The notes under the pieces were generated by a model that saw only the letters and a list, made by a program, of their open reading frames with translations, had not been told where the DNA came from and made no database searches. 64,000 bases of DNA from Thermomonas sp. (GTDB lineage: Bacteria; Pseudomonadota; Gammaproteobacteria; Xanthomonadales; Xanthomonadaceae), in the NCBI RefSeq assembly GCF_020850895.1, contig NZ_JADZDS010000051.1:1-64000 (forward strand). Direction: 5' to 3'. Positions 38,196 to 49,000 of the stretch are shown here, piece by piece (position 1 is the stretch's first letter; each line of letters begins with the position of its first letter). Made by a program: the position numbers and the translations under genes.

Positions 38196-38834
38196 TCAGA
38201 GCACGAGCTCGCGCAGCTTCTTTTCCTGCTCGGTCAGGCTGCGCACGAAGCCCGGGTTGCGGAAGATCCGATTGCCGTAGTCCTCGATCACCTTGCCGTC
38301 CTTGGGCAGGGCCACGCCCAACGCGTCGAGGCGCCAGATGATCGGCGCCATCGCGCAGTCGGCCAGGCTCATTTCCGGATTGAGGAAGAATTTGTAGGCC
38401 TTGAACAGCGGCAGCGATTGCGCCAACAGTTCCTTCAACCGCTTGCGCCCGGCCTCGACCTGCTGCTTGTTGCCGAGCTGGATCGCCTGCACCTGCGGCA
38501 CCCAGTCGTGTTCGATGCGCAGCATCGCCAGTCGCAGACGCGCGCGCGCCAGCGGTTCGACCGGCATCAGCGGTGGGTGCGGATAGCGCTCGTCCAGGTA
38601 TTCGCTGACCACGCTGGCGGCGTACAGCACCAGGTCGCGCTCGACCAAGGTCGGCACCGAGTGGTAGGGATTGAGGTCGATCAGGTCCTCCGGCGGATCC
38701 TGGGGATCGACGGGGATGAAGTCGTAGGTGACGCCCTTGGCAGCCAGCACCAGGCGCACCCGGTGGCAGACGACATCGTCAACGGCGGAGAACAGGGTCA
38801 GAGCATTACGCATGCGAGGACTCACGGCCATCAT
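38196..38834 (-). CDS. sspA: Stringent starvation protein A (GST-like)
   Basis: MRNALTLFSAVDDVVCHRVRLVLAAKGVTYDFIPVDPQDPPEDLIDLNPYHSVPTLVERDLVLYAASVVSEYLDERYPHPPLMP. Confidence 0.94.
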   Translation of the reverse strand: MMAVSPRMRNALTLFSAVDDVVCHRVRLVLAAKGVTYDFIPVDPQDPPEDLIDLNPYHSVPTLVERDLVLYAASVVSEYLDERYPHPPLMPVEPLARARLRLAMLRIEHDWVPQVQAIQLGNKQQVEAGRKRLKELLAQSLPLFKAYKFFLNPEMSLADCAMAPIIWRLDALGVALPKDGKVIEDYGNRIFRNPGFVRSLTEQEKKLRELVL

Positions 38835-38945
38835 CTGGATCCACTCCCGCGCCCGGCCGCGCCGAACGCACCCACGCCGCCCGCACGCTGCAGGCGACCT
38901 TACAGCTCCCGTTCCCCTTCGCGGGCGCCGCCTGGGCGCGCCACA

Positions 38946-39689
38946 TCAGTGAACGTCCCGCCAGAACTCCTTCTTCAGCAGCATGGCGAGGAATGCGAAA
39001 AATGCAAGGAACAGCACCGTCCAAACACCGATGTGCTTGCGCTTGAGCGCCGCCGGCTCGCCGGCGTATTCGAGGAACGCGGCGATGTCACGCGCGGTCC
39101 GGTCGAACTGCTGCGGGGTTTGGTTGCCGGGCTGGCTGAGCGTGAAACCCTCGACCGGGGCATCGCCGGCGGCATCCTTCGGCCCGTACTTGGGCTGCTG
39201 GATGCCCTGCTGTTGCCACAGCGGATTGGGCATCGACACGTTCGGGAACAGGGTGTTGTTCCAGCCCACCGGGCGGCTCTCGTCAACGTAGAAGGACTTG
39301 AGGTAGGTGTAGATCCAATCCGGGCCGCGCACGCGGGCGATCAGGCTCAGGTCCGGCGGTGCCTTGCCGAACGCGGCCTGGCCCATCGCCGGGGTCATCG
39401 CGGAGATCACGTGGTCGCCGAACTTGCCACCGGTGAAGTTCAGGTTCTGCATCACCTGGGCTTCGGTCAGCCCGAGGTCTTCGGAGATCCGGGCGTAGCG
39501 AACGTATTTCAGCGAATGGCAGCCGCTGCAGTAATTCATGTACAACGCCGCGCCTCGCTGCAGCGAGGCGCGGTCGTCGAGGTCGGTGCCCGACTGCTGG
39601 AGGTTGCCGCCTTCGCTGGCCAGTGCGGTGGCGGAGAGCAGCAGGCTGGTGGCGAACAGGGCTGCGCGGGACAGGAAGTTCTTAGTCAT
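38946..39689 (-). CDS. petC: Cytochrome c1
   Basis: LQRGAALYMNYCSGCHSLKYVRYARISEDLGLTEAQVMQNL...RGPDWIYTYLKSFYVDESRPVGWNNTLFPNVSMPNPLW; C-terminal TM. Confidence 0.96.
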   Translation of the reverse strand: MTKNFLSRAALFATSLLLSATALASEGGNLQQSGTDLDDRASLQRGAALYMNYCSGCHSLKYVRYARISEDLGLTEAQVMQNLNFTGGKFGDHVISAMTPAMGQAAFGKAPPDLSLIARVRGPDWIYTYLKSFYVDESRPVGWNNTLFPNVSMPNPLWQQQGIQQPKYGPKDAAGDAPVEGFTLSQPGNQTPQQFDRTARDIAAFLEYAGEPAALKRKHIGVWTVLFLAFFAFLAMLLKKEFWRDVH

Positions 39690-40965
39690 GCGTCGTCACC
39701 CGTTCCGGCACCGGCTTGGTCTTGTCGATCTTCGTCCACACCGGCATGGTGATGAAGAAGGCGAAATACAGGAAGGTCAGGACCCGACCGATGATCGCCT
39801 CGACCGGATCGGTGCCCGGGCCGGCGCCGATCTTGGCCAGCCAGCAGAAGCTGACGACGAAGATGGCCAGCATCGTCCAACTCAGCCAGCCACGGTAGCG
39901 GTAGGACTTGACCGGCGACTTGTCCAGCCACGGCACCAGGAACAGGCAGACGATCGCGCCGAACATCACCAATACGCCCCACAGCTTGATCCCGAAGAAC
40001 GACGGGATCACCCGCAACATCGCGTAGTACGGGGTGAAGTACCAGACCGGCTTGATGTGGGCCGGGGTCACCAACTGGTTGGCCGCGGTGAAGTTGTCGT
40101 GCTCGAGGAACCAGCCGTCGAAGGTCGGCGCGAAGAAGATGACGAAGGCCGAGATGCCGAGGAAGCAGGCGACGTAGAACAGGTCCTTCACCGTGTAGTA
40201 CGGATGGAAGGGAATGCCATCGGCCGGCGCGGTGGGCGACCAGCGGTTGCCCTTCGGGCCCTTCTTGATTTCCACCCCATCGGGGTTGTTGGAACCGACT
40301 TCATGCAGGGCGAAGATATGCAGCACCACCAGCAGCAGCAGCACCAGCGGCAACGCGACCACGTGCAGCGCGAAGAACCGGTTCAGGGTCGCGTCGCCCG
40401 GGTTGAAGTCACCCATGATCCATTCGGTCAGGCCGGTGCCAACGACCGGAATCGCGCCGAACAGCGAAATGATGACCTTGGCACCCCAATACGACATCTG
40501 GCCCCAGGGCAGCACGTAGCCCATGAAGGCCTCGGCCATCAGCACCAGATAGATCACCATGCCAAGCAGCCACACCAGTTCGCGCGGCTTGCGGTAGCTG
40601 CCGTACATCATCCCGCGGAACATGTGCAGGTAGATGACGATGAAGAACATCGACGCGCCGGTTGAATGCATGTAGCGGATCAGCCAGCCCCAGTCGACGT
40701 CGCGCATGATGTATTCGACCGAGTCGAAGGCTTCCGCCGCGCTCGGCTTGAAGTGCATGGTCAGGAAGATGCCGGTGACGATCTGGTTCACCAGCACCAC
40801 CAGCGACAGCACGCCGAAGATGTACCAGATGTTGAAATTCTTCGGCGCGTAGTACTCGGTCATGTGCTTGCGGTAGGCGGGCATCATGCCCGGCGCGCGC
40901 GCATTGACCCAGTCCATGACGCCGTTGGCGGTGGCGCAGGCAAGCTGGGTGATCTTGTTGCTCAT
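39682..40965 (-). CDS. petB: Cytochrome b (bc1 complex)
   Basis: NFNIWYIFGVLSLVVLVNQIVTGIFLTMHFKPSAAEAFDSVEYIMRDVDWGWLIRYMHSTGASMFFIVIYLHMFRGMMYGSY...FMGYVLPWGQMSYWGAKVI...KPVWYFTPYYAMLRVIP. Confidence 0.97.
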   Translation of the reverse strand: MSNKITQLACATANGVMDWVNARAPGMMPAYRKHMTEYYAPKNFNIWYIFGVLSLVVLVNQIVTGIFLTMHFKPSAAEAFDSVEYIMRDVDWGWLIRYMHSTGASMFFIVIYLHMFRGMMYGSYRKPRELVWLLGMVIYLVLMAEAFMGYVLPWGQMSYWGAKVIISLFGAIPVVGTGLTEWIMGDFNPGDATLNRFFALHVVALPLVLLLLVVLHIFALHEVGSNNPDGVEIKKGPKGNRWSPTAPADGIPFHPYYTVKDLFYVACFLGISAFVIFFAPTFDGWFLEHDNFTAANQLVTPAHIKPVWYFTPYYAMLRVIPSFFGIKLWGVLVMFGAIVCLFLVPWLDKSPVKSYRYRGWLSWTMLAIFVVSFCWLAKIGAGPGTDPVEAIIGRVLTFLYFAFFITMPVWTKIDKTKPVPERVTTHD

Positions 40966-40968
40966 GGC

Positions 40969-41565
40969 TTACGCGGCCCCTTTCTGGTCAACGCCGATCA
41001 CGACGGTGTTGTCGTCCGGGAAGTAGTAAGGCGGCACCGGCAGGTTCAACGGCGCCGGTTGCGACTTCAGCACGCGCCCGGAAATGTCGTAGCGCGACTT
41101 GTGGCAAGGGCAGAAATAGCCGCCCTTCCAGTTCGGATCAAACGGTTCGGGCTTGATTTCGGCGTACAACTCCGGCGCGCAGCCCAAATGCGTGCAGACG
41201 CCGACCAAGACCAGGATATCCGGCTTGATCGAACGGTTCTCGTTCTTGGCATAAGCGGGCTGCTCGGAGGCGTCCGATTTGGGATCGGCCACCAGCGCGT
41301 CCATCTGCGGAAGGACCGCCAGCATCGCCTGGGAGCGCCGGGCGATGAAGATCGGTTGGCCGCGCCAAGCGACGACCAACTGCTGGCCCTCGGCCAAGGC
41401 GCTGATGTCCTGGGTCACCGGCGCACCGGCGAAGCGCGCACGTGCGCTCGGGCTCCAGGACTTGATGAATGGCACCGCCGCGAATCCCACGCCGACCGCA
41501 CCGACCACCGTCGTGGTCGCGGTGAGGAATCGGCGGCGTCCGCTGTCGACCTCTTCGTTGGCCAT
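40969..41565 (-). CDS. petA: Ubiquinol-cytochrome c reductase iron-sulfur subunit (Rieske)
   Basis: RRRFLTATTTVVGAVGVGFAAVPFIKSWSPSARA...VLVGVCTHLGCAPELYAEI...GGYFCPCHKSRYDISGRVLKSQPAPLNLPVPPYYF. Confidence 0.97.
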   Translation of the reverse strand: MANEEVDSGRRRFLTATTTVVGAVGVGFAAVPFIKSWSPSARARFAGAPVTQDISALAEGQQLVVAWRGQPIFIARRSQAMLAVLPQMDALVADPKSDASEQPAYAKNENRSIKPDILVLVGVCTHLGCAPELYAEIKPEPFDPNWKGGYFCPCHKSRYDISGRVLKSQPAPLNLPVPPYYFPDDNTVVIGVDQKGAA

Positions 41566-41649
41566 CCCTTACTCCGTAAAAGCGCGCACGCAGCCGCCGC
41601 TTCCGCGACGACCCGCTGAACCTGAAGACAGGCAAGTTTAACGGAACGT

Positions 41650-42669
41650 TCAGCGAGCCGACAATCCGCCCGGTGCCGGAGTCGCCGTCGAAGCCATCGC
41701 CGGGGCCAGCGCCCCGCGGTAGCGCTGCAGCAACTGGGCCACTCGCTGGACATAGCGCTGGGTCTCGCTGTAGGGCGGGACGCCACCGTATTTGGCCACC
41801 GCACCTTCGCCGGCGTTGTAGCCCGCCGCCACCAGCGTCAGGTCGCCATTGAACCGATTGATCAGCCAAGCCAAGTACTGGACGCCGCCGGAAATGTTCT
41901 GGCCCACGTTGAAGGCATCGGCAACCCCGAATCGGCGAGCGGTGCCCGGCATCAGTTGCATCAGGCCCTGGGCGCCGGCACGCGAGAGCGCCATCGGATT
42001 GTAGGCGGATTCAGCGTGGATGATGGCGCGCACCAGCGCCTCCTCAACGCCATTGGCTCGCGCAGCGGTACGGATTTCAGCGCTGTACGCGTCGGTATTG
42101 AGGCGCACTGAGCCAAAGTTCACGCCCGGCAAGGCGCCGCAGGCATAGCATGCCTGGATGTAGCTGTAGGCAATCGTGCGCACTGCCGATGATGCAACCC
42201 CGCGCGGGCGCACGCTGGTGTAATTGCGCACGCCGCTGGCATCAACATAGGAATACACCTGCCCGCGCACCACGCGTGGCGCGCCGGACAAGGCGCGCGC
42301 CGCAGGCGCCGGGGCCATCGCGGGGATCGCGGGCGTCGTGCCGGCAGCTGGAACAGGAGGCGCGGCGGCAGGGGCTGGAGCCACACCAGCCGTGGTTGCG
42401 GTGACGCCCGAAACCGGGGCGACGCCGCCAGAGGGTGCGGCAGCCCGGTTGTCCAAGCTGACCGGAACGACCGGACTGGCCGCCCGTGCCGGGCGCGGTG
42501 CCCGCGACCGCTGGTTGCGAAAACTGCTGACCAGCGTGCACTGGGCGCCGGGAACGCGCTTGCTCACATAGCTGACGCCGCCGGCGTCCTGGCAGCGGTA
42601 CACACTCCCCGCCCAGCACGGCGCGGCCAGCGCAAGCAACAGCACCGCAGTGGCGGTCCTCCCCAGCAT
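41650..42669 (-). CDS. Lytic transglycosylase (SLT domain)
   Basis: VEEALVRAIIHAESAYNPMALSRAGAQGLMQLMPGTARRFGVADAFNVGQNISGGVQYLAWLINRFNGDLTLVAAGYNAGEGAVAKYGGVPPYSETQRYVQRV. Confidence 0.92.
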   Translation of the reverse strand: MLGRTATAVLLLALAAPCWAGSVYRCQDAGGVSYVSKRVPGAQCTLVSSFRNQRSRAPRPARAASPVVPVSLDNRAAAPSGGVAPVSGVTATTAGVAPAPAAAPPVPAAGTTPAIPAMAPAPAARALSGAPRVVRGQVYSYVDASGVRNYTSVRPRGVASSAVRTIAYSYIQACYACGALPGVNFGSVRLNTDAYSAEIRTAARANGVEEALVRAIIHAESAYNPMALSRAGAQGLMQLMPGTARRFGVADAFNVGQNISGGVQYLAWLINRFNGDLTLVAAGYNAGEGAVAKYGGVPPYSETQRYVQRVAQLLQRYRGALAPAMASTATPAPGGLSAR

Positions 42670-42804
42670 GGGCCTGAGTCTCGACGTTTTGCGTCAAGTT
42701 GGCAAGCCCTTGATTTTTCGCCCTGCAGTCCGCCCTGACCGCGCGCTGCCTTAAAATCGCGCTTGAACCGGCCCGGATTCCCCGCCGCGCCCCGGAGAAC
42801 GCCC

Positions 42805-44193
42805 ATGACCGACCTGTTGCCGCTGCCCGCCCTGCCCGCCAAGCCCACGCCCCGCCCCGGCGCAAGGAAATTCTTCATCCAGACCTACGGCTGCCAGATG
42901 AACGAGTACGACTCGGCGCGGATGGCCGATCTGCTGGCCGCGCAGGAAGGCATGGAACCGACCACGATCGTCGAAGAAGCCGACGTGATCCTGGTCAATA
43001 CCTGCTCGATCCGCGAAAAAGCGCAGGAAAAGGTGTTCAGCCAGCTGGGCCGCTGGAAGCACCTCAAACAGGGCGAGCGCCCGGTCATCATCGGCGTGGC
43101 CGGCTGCGTGGCCTCGCAGGAAGGCGCCGCCATCCTCGACCGCGCGCCCTACGTCGACCTGGTGTTCGGCCCGCAAACCCTGCACCGGCTGCCGGAGATG
43201 CTTCGCGCACGCCGCGAACAGGACGCGCCGCAGGTCGATATCAGTTTCCCGGAAATCGAAAAATTCGACCGCTTGCCCGAGCCGCGCGCGGAAGGGCCGA
43301 CCGCCTTCGTGTCGATCATGGAAGGCTGCTCGAAATACTGCTCCTACTGCGTGGTGCCCTACACCCGCGGTGAGGAAATCAGCCGGCCGTTCGAATCGGT
43401 GCTGACCGAGGTGGCCGAACTGGCCGCGCAGGGCGTGCGCGAGGTCAACCTGCTCGGCCAGAACGTCAACGCCTACCGCGGCCCGCTGGGTGACGATGGC
43501 GACACCGCCGATCTGGCCCTGCTGATCCGTGCGATCGCCGAGATCGACGGCATCGGCCGCATCCGCTTCACCACCTCGCATCCGCTGGAGTTTTCGGATT
43601 CACTGATCGATGCCTACCGCGATGTACCCAAGCTGGCCAATTACCTGCACCTGCCGGTGCAGGCCGGCAGCGATCGTATCCTCGCGGCGATGAAGCGCGG
43701 CTACACCACGCTGGAGTTCAAGCAGAAGATCCGCAAGCTGCGCGCGGTGCGACCCGACATCTCGGTGTCCTCGGACTTCATCGTCGGCTTCCCCGGCGAG
43801 ACCGATGCCGATTTCGAGAAGACCATGAAGCTGATCGAAGACATCGGCTTCGACCAGAGCTTCTCCTTCATCTATTCGCGCCGTCCCGGCACCCCGGCCG
43901 CCGACCTCGAAGACACCATCCCCAGCGCAGACAAACACGCACGCTTGGAACGCCTGCAGAAGCACATCAGCGCCCACGCGGCGACGATTTCGCAGGCGAT
44001 GGTGGGCAGCGTGCAGCGCGTGCTGGTGGAAGGCCCCTCGCGCAAGGACGCCAGCGAGTTGACCGGCAAGACCGAGAACATGCGCTCGGTCAACTTTGCC
44101 GGTCACCCGCGCCTGATCGGCCAGTTCGTCGACGTGCAGATCACCCAGGCGATGCGCAATTCATTGCGTGGGCGGGTGGTCACGCCAGACTGA
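42805..44193 (+). CDS. miaB: tRNA-2-methylthio-N6-dimethylallyladenosine synthase
   Basis: [23 protein letters not shown]...[21 protein letters not shown]...[28 protein letters not shown]...[14 protein letters not shown]; internal ATG at 42805. Confidence 0.96.
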   Translation: MTDLLPLPALPAKPTPRPGARKFFIQTYGCQMNEYDSARMADLLAAQEGMEPTTIVEEADVILVNTCSIREKAQEKVFSQLGRWKHLKQGERPVIIGVAGCVASQEGAAILDRAPYVDLVFGPQTLHRLPEMLRARREQDAPQVDISFPEIEKFDRLPEPRAEGPTAFVSIMEGCSKYCSYCVVPYTRGEEISRPFESVLTEVAELAAQGVREVNLLGQNVNAYRGPLGDDGDTADLALLIRAIAEIDGIGRIRFTTSHPLEFSDSLIDAYRDVPKLANYLHLPVQAGSDRILAAMKRGYTTLEFKQKIRKLRAVRPDISVSSDFIVGFPGETDADFEKTMKLIEDIGFDQSFSFIYSRRPGTPAADLEDTIPSADKHARLERLQKHISAHAATISQAMVGSVQRVLVEGPSRKDASELTGKTENMRSVNFAGHPRLIGQFVDVQITQAMRNSLRGRVVTPD

Positions 44194-44195
44194 AC

Positions 44196-45857
44196 TCAAC
44201 GCGCCTGATACACCGGCTTGCCATCGACATAGGTGGCCTTGACGGTCAAGGTGCGCAACTGCGCCGCAGGCACCGCCAACGGGTCCTGCGCAAGCACCAC
44301 GAAATCGGCGCGCTTGCCGGGGGCGAGGCTGCCGACCTCGTGTTCGGAGAAGCCCGCGTACGCCGCCTCGAGGGTGAACCCACGCAGCGCTTCGAAGGCG
44401 GTCAATTCCTCCTGCGGCATCCAGCCACCGACCGGGCGTCCTTCGGGATCGGCGCGGGTGACGGCGGAATACAGGCCCAAGCGCGGATCGACCGATTCGA
44501 CCGGGAAGTCCGAGCCGAATGCAACGTGCGCGCCGGTGTCGCGCAACTGCCGCCACGCGTAGGCGCCGAGGATGCGCTGCGGCCCCAGCCGATCTTCCGC
44601 CCAGGGCATGTCGCTGGTGGCATGAGTCGGCTGCATCGAGGCGATCACGTGCATGCGCGCCAGCCGCGGCAGCACCTGCGGCGACAGGATCTGCGCATGT
44701 TCGATCCGCCAGCGGTGGTCGCCATCGACATCGCTGCCCAAGGCCTTGGCGTAGACATCGAGCACGATGCGGTTGGCACGATCGCCGATCGCGTGGATCG
44801 CCACCTGCACGCCGCAGCGATGCGCCTTGTCGGCGGCGATCTGGAGGTCGTCGGGCGAGGTCACCATCAGGCCCCGGTTGCCCGGGTCATCGCTGTAATC
44901 GGCCAGTAGCGCCGCGCCGCGGCTGCCCAAGGCGCCGTCGCCGACCAGCTTGACCGCCCGCATCTGCAGGCGACCGGAAGGATGCCGGTACAGGCCGTTC
45001 GTGCACAGCCAATCCAGCGCGGCGTGGTTGCCATCGGCCATCGCATACACGCGCAGCGGCACCTGCCCGTGATCGGCAAGCTGCTGGTAGACGCGCATTT
45101 CCTCCAACCGAATGCCGGCGTCATGCACACCGGTGAGGCCATGCGCCACCGCGGCCTGCATGGCGATCGCCAGTGCATGCTCGGTGGTGGCCGAGCTGAT
45201 GGCGGGGCGCGCCGCCTCGATCAGATCCATCGCGTTGTCGATGAAGACGCCATTGGCCTGGCCAGAGGCATCCCGGCGAATATTGCCGCCGTCCGGCTGC
45301 CAACTGCCGCTGAGGTCACGCCGCACCATTCGCATCGCGGCGCTATTCGCCCAGCCGGCATGGCCATCGACCCGATACAGCCACACCGGACGATCCGGGA
45401 ACGCGGCATCGAGGTCGGCAGCGGTCGGAAAGGCCTTGTCCGGCCAATCGTTCTGGTCCCAGCCGCGGCCGAGCAGCCACTCGCCAGGCTTCAGGTCCCG
45501 CGCCTTGGCGCGCAGGCGCGCGAGGATTTCGGCCTTGTCCGCGGTGCCGTCCAGCTCGGCGCTCATCATCGCCATGCCCAGGCTGGTGACATGGCCATGC
45601 GCGTCGATCAGGCCCGGAATGACGGTGGCATCACCCACGTCCAGCCGGGTTGCGCCCGGATAGTGCGCGAGCAGGGCATCCACCGCGCCCAGTTCGAGGA
45701 TCTTGCCGCTGGCATCAAAGGCCATCGCCTGCGCCACCGGATGGGAGGTATCCATGGTGTGGATACGATGGGCGGTCAGAACAGTGGTTTGCGCCAGCGC
45801 CGGCAGCCCCGCCATGCACAACAGCAATCCCGCGATCAGCTTGCCGAACCTTGCCAT
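44196..45857 (-). CDS. Secreted amidohydrolase (YtcJ-like)
   Basis: Signal peptide; TVLTAHRIHTMDTSHPVAQAMAFDASGKILELG...TVIPGLIDAHGHVTSLG...VAIHAIGDRANRIVLD...HVAFGSDFPVESVDPRLGLYSAVTR. Confidence 0.92.
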   Translation of the reverse strand: MARFGKLIAGLLLCMAGLPALAQTTVLTAHRIHTMDTSHPVAQAMAFDASGKILELGAVDALLAHYPGATRLDVGDATVIPGLIDAHGHVTSLGMAMMSAELDGTADKAEILARLRAKARDLKPGEWLLGRGWDQNDWPDKAFPTAADLDAAFPDRPVWLYRVDGHAGWANSAAMRMVRRDLSGSWQPDGGNIRRDASGQANGVFIDNAMDLIEAARPAISSATTEHALAIAMQAAVAHGLTGVHDAGIRLEEMRVYQQLADHGQVPLRVYAMADGNHAALDWLCTNGLYRHPSGRLQMRAVKLVGDGALGSRGAALLADYSDDPGNRGLMVTSPDDLQIAADKAHRCGVQVAIHAIGDRANRIVLDVYAKALGSDVDGDHRWRIEHAQILSPQVLPRLARMHVIASMQPTHATSDMPWAEDRLGPQRILGAYAWRQLRDTGAHVAFGSDFPVESVDPRLGLYSAVTRADPEGRPVGGWMPQEELTAFEALRGFTLEAAYAGFSEHEVGSLAPGKRADFVVLAQDPLAVPAAQLRTLTVKATYVDGKPVYQAR

Positions 45858-46030
45858 CGTCTATCCCCATCCTCGCGGTACACATTTGGTCGGGACCACT
45901 GTACGTCAGCCCGGACGCTTCCCGAAAGCAGTTCTCGACAAACGATCCTCGAAAGCGAATCCCGAAGGCGGCAGCGACGTGTGATGGCTGCAACCTGCTA
46001 GTCTCGACGCGACGAGCGTGGGGATCGCGC

Positions 46031-49000
46031 ATGCGACGTGTTGGACTGGGCCTCTGCTGGGCAATGCTGGCGTGGTGCGGGTGCCCATTGCTCGCGATCG
46101 CCGGTGCGCCGGCGGCGGCGCCGGTCAAGCCCATACCGACCACCACCCTGGGCCACGTGATCGAGGATGCGCCACGCGCGTCACTACCCGCCGAATTCCC
46201 GGGGCGTGCGTGGCGGGTGTTTTCGGTCAACGACAGCTTGCCGGACAACATGGTCTACGCAATCACGCAGGACCCTGCCGGCCTGATCTACGCGGGGCTC
46301 GGCAACGGCATTGCGAGCTACGACGGTGGCGGCTGGACGCGCCTGCCCTTGCCTGGCGTCCACGGCGCGCATGCGGTGGGCGCGGTGCGGACGACGCCTG
46401 ATGGCGCGGTCTGGATCGGCGCCGATGGCGACGGCGTGTTCCGCCTGCACGCCGGACGTGTGGTCGCCGTGCCGGGACTTGCGGGCGATGCCCGTGTGGT
46501 CCATCAAATCGCGATCGCCAGTGGCAACAGCGTGTGGGCTGCCACCGGTGGCGGGCTGGCGCATTGCACGGCACAGCACTGCACGCTCGATGCCGGCTTG
46601 CAGGGACGCAAGGTCCTCAGCGTCAGTCCGGGTGGCGGGCCGAACGGGCCTTGCCTGTGGCTGGGCATCGCCGATGAAGGCTTGCGCCGCTACGACCTGA
46701 CGGCTGATGGCCGTCTCCTCGACAGCGGTTTCCTGTTTGCGCGCAAGGACGGCCTGCCCAATAGCGTTGTCGTCACCGTCGTGCAATGGGGCGGCCGCGA
46801 CGGTCGTGACCTGTGGATCGCCACCGGACGCGGGCTCGCACGATTCGATGGCCGGCGGCTGGTGCGTTACACCGCCGCCGTAGGTTTTCCCGGCTCGGTG
46901 ACGGCGTTGTTGCCGGGCCAAGGCCGTGATCGCGGCCTGCTGTTCGCCGCGCTGAAGCCCGGTGGCTTGGCGGTGATCCGTGCGGACGGAAGTTGGGGGC
47001 TGATCGGACCGGCGCAAGGACTGCCGGACAGTTCCGTGCAGGCGCTCGCCTACACCGGCCAAGGCAGCGGTGCGCCGTTGCTGTGGGTGGGCACTTCCGA
47101 AGGCGGCGTGGCACGTGCCGATCCGGAACGCTGGCAGTTACTTGACGAGCGACGTGACGTGCCCACCCGCGGCATGGCCGGGCTGGGGCGCGTGCGGTTT
47201 CTGGATGGGGTGGAGACCCTGTGGATGGGCTCCGCTGCAGGCACCCGCCGACTCACCAGCGACGGCTGGGAACCTGTGCCCGGGCTTCCCGATGGGGTCA
47301 CGGCGGACATGGTCGATACCTCCGACGGCGCGCTGTGGATGGCGACCCGCGAGGGACTTTGGCGATTGCAGGGCAAGCGGCGTGAGTTGTTCACCACCGA
47401 CAACTCGCCCCTGCCCGCCGTCTACGTCCACAAACTCGTGGTCGAGCACCAAGCCACCGGCGATGTGTTGTGGATTGCTACCAATCACGGTCTGGCGCGC
47501 TGGAGTGCCGCCGAAGGATTGCGTCGCGAAGTCGCGCCACCCCTGTTGCCGGCGGGCAGCACGATCACCGCCATGGCCGTGGCGGGTTTGGGCGATGAAG
47601 CCCCAGATTTCTGGATGGCGACGGAGACGCGGCTGCTTCGCCGCCACCACGGGCAGTGGCAAGCAATGGCCGGCGACTGCTTGCGCGATGCAACCGTGAC
47701 CACATTGGTCGGGCATCGTGGCCCGCGCGGCGGCGAACTGTGGATCGGCACCAATGGCCCCGTGGTCCGCGTGCGTTCCGACGGCTGCGAACGGCGCGAC
47801 GGGCTGTTCCAGGGCGGTGGCATCAGTCAGCTTGCGTTCGACACGCGCGGTCAGGTCTGGCTGTTCGGCGAAGCTGGCGTCGCCCGCATGGACACCTCGG
47901 TCGACACCCGCTTGGCGATGGCGCCCATGGTCCAGCATGGCGGCGAGGATGGCTTGTTTGCGCGCGATTTCCTGCCCGATCGCGGCGTGGCGATGGATGA
48001 TCGTGGCCGTCTCTGGGTGGCCAGCACGGCCGCTCTGCAAATGATCGACACGAGCTACACGCCGCCACCGATCGACGATGCCCGCCTGCTCTGGCAAAGC
48101 GCCAGCGCGGGCGAAAACAGACAGCCGCTGGCCGCCGGCGCGGAACTGCCCGCCGGGACCTCACCTTTGGAGTTTTCTGCGCGCCTGCTCGCGTTCGGGC
48201 GCGAGGGCAGCAACCGCTATCGGGTGCAATTGATCGGCCTGCATGACGCGCCGCTGCCGTGGTCCTCCGACAACCGATTCGTGTTCAACCGCCTTGGCGC
48301 GGGCGACTATCAAGTGCTGCTTTGGGGACGCGATGCCGAAGGCAAGGTCGTCGGCCCGCTGCGGCTGCCGTTCCGGATCCTGGCACCGTGGTGGCAACGA
48401 TCGTGGGCGCTGGCGCTGTGGGCATTGATGCTGGTCGCCAGCGGCCTGCTGCTGGGCTGGTGGCGGAGCCGTTCGCTGCGCCTGCGGGCACGCGAACTCG
48501 CCGATGAAGTCGCCGCACGCACCGGCGAATTGGCCGACGCCAACCGCCAGCTTGAAGCGATGGCGCGCACCGATACGCTGACCGGCCTGCACAACCGTCG
48601 CCACGCCCTCGATGTCCTGCCCAACCTGGTCCACCGCGATGATCGTCGCCGCCACGACGGCGCGGCGGAACGGTTGTTGCTGGTGTTGATCGACGTGGAC
48701 CATTTCAAGCACGTCAATGACAGCCACGGGCATGCCATCGGCGACGTGGTGCTGCAGGAGGTGGCGCAGCGACTCCAGGGTGCCTTGCGCACGGGCGACA
48801 TGCTGGTGCGCTGGGGTGGCGAGGAATTCCTGATCGCCCTCGACGGTTGCGCGCCCGCCCATGCAGCAGGACGCGTGCTTGCCTTGCTGGCGGCGACCAG
48901 CGATACGCCCGTGGCCATCGATGGCGGCACGCTGCGGATTTCGGTGTCAGCCGGCGTGGCCTGTTACGCACCGCCCGAGGACAACGATCTGCGCCACCTC

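Noticed and set aside
37980-39752. 590-aa plus-strand ORF
   Set aside because: Spans and opposes sspB, sspA and petC; no recognisable domain.
41614-41655. Inverted repeat cgctgaac/gttcagcg near the lytic transglycosylase stop
   Set aside because: Long loop and no T-run; not convincing as a terminator or regulatory site.
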